Origin: SZUA-287 sp036397975
GTDB lineage: Bacteria; Bacteroidota; Ignavibacteria; UBA10030; UBA6906
Direction of reading: 5' to 3'
DNA: 34,896 bases
Assembly: GCA_036397975.1 (NCBI GenBank)
Contig: DASWHW010000092.1
Span: 1-34,896, forward strand
The translations under genes and the position numbers were made by a program. A model generated the notes under the pieces. That model saw only the letters and a list, made by a program, of their open reading frames with translations. It ran no database searches and was not told where the DNA came from. This document shows, piece after piece, positions 32,748-34,896 of this stretch (the first letter of the stretch is position 1; the number at the start of each line of letters is the position of its first letter).

Positions 32748-33602
32748 ATGAGAGCAAAACTCAGTCTCAAAAACGGCAGAACGGATTACCTGTTCACACG
32801 GCAGGCAACAATCGGGAGTGCTCCTACCTGTACAATCGTTTTGCAAGCACCCGATACTGCACCGATACACGCGCAGATTGTATTCGATGAACGTGCGGGG
32901 AGCTTCTTTATCGAACCGGGGGAAAATGTAAAGAACCTCCTGCTTGAAGGTAAACAAGTTCGCCAGAGGGCACAGCTCTACGATACGCAAGAGATTTCTT
33001 TTGGAAATTCCGTTAGTCTTATCTTTCAGTTGCAGACGGACAGCGAGTTTTCCGGGCGCAAAAGACGCGGCAAAGTTCCTAAAAAAGGAAACAGCATCAG
33101 CGGGACACTTCCCTCCGAGGCACCCACGATTGTCGTAGGACTTGACAGTGCTTCCATCCAATCGTTATCGCGAGATGAAATATCATCCCACCAGAAAACA
33201 GCGACAGAAGCACCTTCCGATCATAAGAAGAAACATGACAATAGCGCGACGCACGTTATTACGGCCACGCAATCTCTTCATGAGACGCTCTTCCTCCAGG
33301 TAACGGAAGGAACAAGCCACCAGGTGTTCAAGCTCCATGAAGGTGAAAACATCGTCGGTCGGTCACAAGGGAGCGATATTCGGTTGGATGATTTATCCAT
33401 CTCACGGCGGCATGCAGCGATCGTGGTATCGGGAATGATTGTTCACATCAAGGATCTCGGAAGTAAGAATCACACCTTCGTAAACCGAGAGCGCATTGTT
33501 GGTGAGATTCAACTCCCGCCCGAAAGTCAACTGCGATTTGGAGTGGTAGAAGCGCGAGTGATTCGCTCCATGTATTCGGAAAGCGCAATTCGCCCCCACT
33601 GA
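32748..33602 (+). CDS. protein with two FHA domains
   Basis: The 284-residue cytosolic protein contains two forkhead-associated domains, which bind phosphothreonine. The C-terminal one (about 185-275) is canonical: ENIVGRSQGSDIRLDDLSISRRHAAIVVSG and IKDLGSKNHTFVNRERI supply GR, SRRHA and GSKNxTxVN. The N-terminal one (about 1-98) is weaker: TIGSAPTCTIVL and PIHAQIVFDE retain Gly-Ser and His, but the Arg and Asn of the usual motif are not evident. The linker (100-175) is Ser/Thr- and Lys-rich and could be phosphorylated. GAGAGG precedes the ATG. The next gene, 31 bases on, is a Ser/Thr kinase, so this is its probable substrate or adaptor. Confidence 0.9.
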   Translation: MRAKLSLKNGRTDYLFTRQATIGSAPTCTIVLQAPDTAPIHAQIVFDERAGSFFIEPGENVKNLLLEGKQVRQRAQLYDTQEISFGNSVSLIFQLQTDSEFSGRKRRGKVPKKGNSISGTLPSEAPTIVVGLDSASIQSLSRDEISSHQKTATEAPSDHKKKHDNSATHVITATQSLHETLFLQVTEGTSHQVFKLHEGENIVGRSQGSDIRLDDLSISRRHAAIVVSGMIVHIKDLGSKNHTFVNRERIVGEIQLPPESQLRFGVVEARVIRSMYSESAIRPH

Positions 33603-33633
33603 TCATTCATCGTTACTTCAACAAAACATCGTA

Positions 33634-34896
33634 TGGGCTCCCTGATCGGAAAAACAGTCGACAACTACCATGTGTTGGAGGAAGTTGGTGCTGGGGGAAT
33701 GGGGATTGTCTACAAAGCAAAGGATGCGGCGCTCGACCGCGTCGTTGCGCTCAAGGTAATGGACGGAACCCTCGCGCGCGGCGAGGATTTTCTCCGACGT
33801 TTTCGACTGGAAGCCCGCGCTCTTGCCCGCCTGAATAATCCCAACATCGTTTCGGTCTTCGCGCTACGGGAAGTCGAGTTCGGCGTTTGCATTGTTATGG
33901 AGTTCGTAAATGGAATAACGCTGGCCCGGCGTATTGCCGAGCGGGGCCCGCTTCCTGTCGGCGACATTCTTCCTATTTTTCGCCAGACTCTCACCGCTCT
34001 TCATCATGCACATCATGCGGGGATTATCCACCGCGATATCAAACCGAAGAACATCATGCTCACGCTGGAGGAACAGGTGAAGATCACCGACTTCGGTCTT
34101 GCCAAGATCAAACAAGACGGGACGAGCACGGTGACTGCCGGGACGGAGGGGACACTGTACTACATGCCTCCCGAACAGATCAAAGCCCTCGCGAACGTTG
34201 ACCATCGGGGCGATATCTACTCACTCGGCATGACGCTGTATGAATGTGCGGCGGGGACGCTACCGTTTCTTTCCGTCACCGATGATTTTTCTCTCCGCCG
34301 GATGATTGTGGAAGGACAGGTTCCGCCACCCGAGATGTTTCATCCCTCCATCTCAAGAGGCCTTCAGAAGATCATCGTCAAGGCGATTGCCACAGAGCCG
34401 GCGGACAGGTACCAGAGCGCAAAGGAGATGCTTGAGGCACTGGAGAAAATCGAAGGAAGGAAACGCAAGACAGAGATCAGAAAATTTGAGCCGACTGACT
34501 CGAACCCAGCAGGTCAAGAAGCAAGAGGACGCTCCTGGTCAATCGGTCTTGTTGTCGCAGCGTTTCTCGGTGCCGTCCTGATCGGCATTGGCATTACATG
34601 GTTTCTCGGAAGAAGCAATCTCCCTCCACCATCATCCTCGATTCCAAGCACCGACTTGCCAACGCACGCAGAGCCGGCAACGCTTACGATTCAGAGCGAC
34701 CCACCACAATCATTGGTCTTTGTAAACGGTGATTCAATTGGAGTAACACCCATTTCGGGATTGAGTGTGGATCCCGGCTACGTGAACATTCGCGTGTCCA
34801 GATCCGGGTTCATGGCCGAAGATACGTCGCTTCTGGTCCACTCTGGGAACACCGTTGCAGTATCGTTTCCGCTGGTGCGTTTGAAAGACACCGGGT
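33634..34896 (+). CDS. membrane-anchored Ser/Thr protein kinase with PEGA domain, truncated at window end
   Basis: The frame opens at the ATG at 33634 and remains open for 421 residues to the window edge. It is a PknB-like kinase: glycine loop VGAGGMGIVYK (18-28), Lys41 in ALKVM, Glu60, catalytic HRDIKPKN (133-140), DFGLAK (153-158), an activation loop rich in Thr (TSTVTAGTEGT) and MPPEQ in place of APE. A basic juxtamembrane stretch precedes one transmembrane helix (about 303-325). Outside the membrane a Pro/Ser linker leads to a PEGA-type domain (about 350-412: LTIQSDPPQSLVFVNGDSIG, GYVNIRVSRSGF). PEGA domains are thought to act at the envelope. All catalytic residues are present. It follows the FHA gene and probably works with it. 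Confidence 0.93.

Overview
The window looks like chromosomal DNA of a Gram-negative bacterium with an outer membrane: it carries LptE, outer-membrane barrels, exported lipoproteins and periplasmic c-type cytochromes. The order miaB - (SPOR protein) - sigma-54 activator - LptE-family lipoprotein - TPR protein resembles a synteny known from Bacteroidota and the related Ignavibacteriota/Chlorobiota. The PD40/outer-membrane-barrel protein and the 7TM-HD phosphodiesterase also fit that broad group, so I infer an FCB-group organism. No rRNA is present and the phylum call stays tentative. Coding density is high, start codons include several TTG/GTG, and many predicted promoters have near-standard TTGACA-like -35 boxes.

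Layout. 1-1.4 kb: an IS1595-type transposase on the minus strand, followed by two very small minus-strand genes. 1.5-3.4 kb: minus-strand operon pta - P-loop kinase - DUF1801 protein; the last is frameshifted. 3.7-9.6 kb: plus-strand run miaB, SPOR-domain protein, sigma-54 AAA+ activator, LptE-like lipoprotein, family 2 glycosyltransferase and TPR protein, closed by a perfect hairpin shared with the convergent rpsT (minus). 10.1-12.5 kb: etfB-etfA (electron transfer flavoprotein) and a bifunctional-nuclease/UVR protein, ending in a terminator. 12.5-15.5 kb: a Cys/Met-metabolism PLP enzyme, then 3-hydroxyanthranilate dioxygenase and aminocarboxymuconate-semialdehyde decarboxylase, two consecutive steps of tryptophan/3-hydroxyanthranilate breakdown. 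15.4-18.3 kb (minus): a large exported protein joining a gluzincin-like HELVH domain, PD40 propeller repeats and an outer-membrane barrel.

18.4-21.4 kb: an exported MsrA, then a compact set of three exported proteins: a monohaem cytochrome fused to an apparent outer-membrane barrel, an Ig-like repeat lipoprotein and a small monohaem cytochrome c. I regard this as the least described system in the window. 21.5-24.8 kb: a 7TM-HD (PgpH/YqfF-like) cyclic-di-AMP phosphodiesterase and a Xer recombinase. 24.8-32.6 kb: a long class V aminotransferase homologue, lysA, asd, a homocysteine methyltransferase/methylene-THF reductase fusion preceded by an attenuator-like leader, a class II aldolase, and ddl. 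lysA, asd and ddl together serve diaminopimelate and D-Ala-D-Ala supply for peptidoglycan; asd and the methyltransferase also serve methionine. 32.7 kb to the end: a double-FHA protein and a membrane-anchored Ser/Thr kinase with an extracytoplasmic PEGA domain, which runs off the window.
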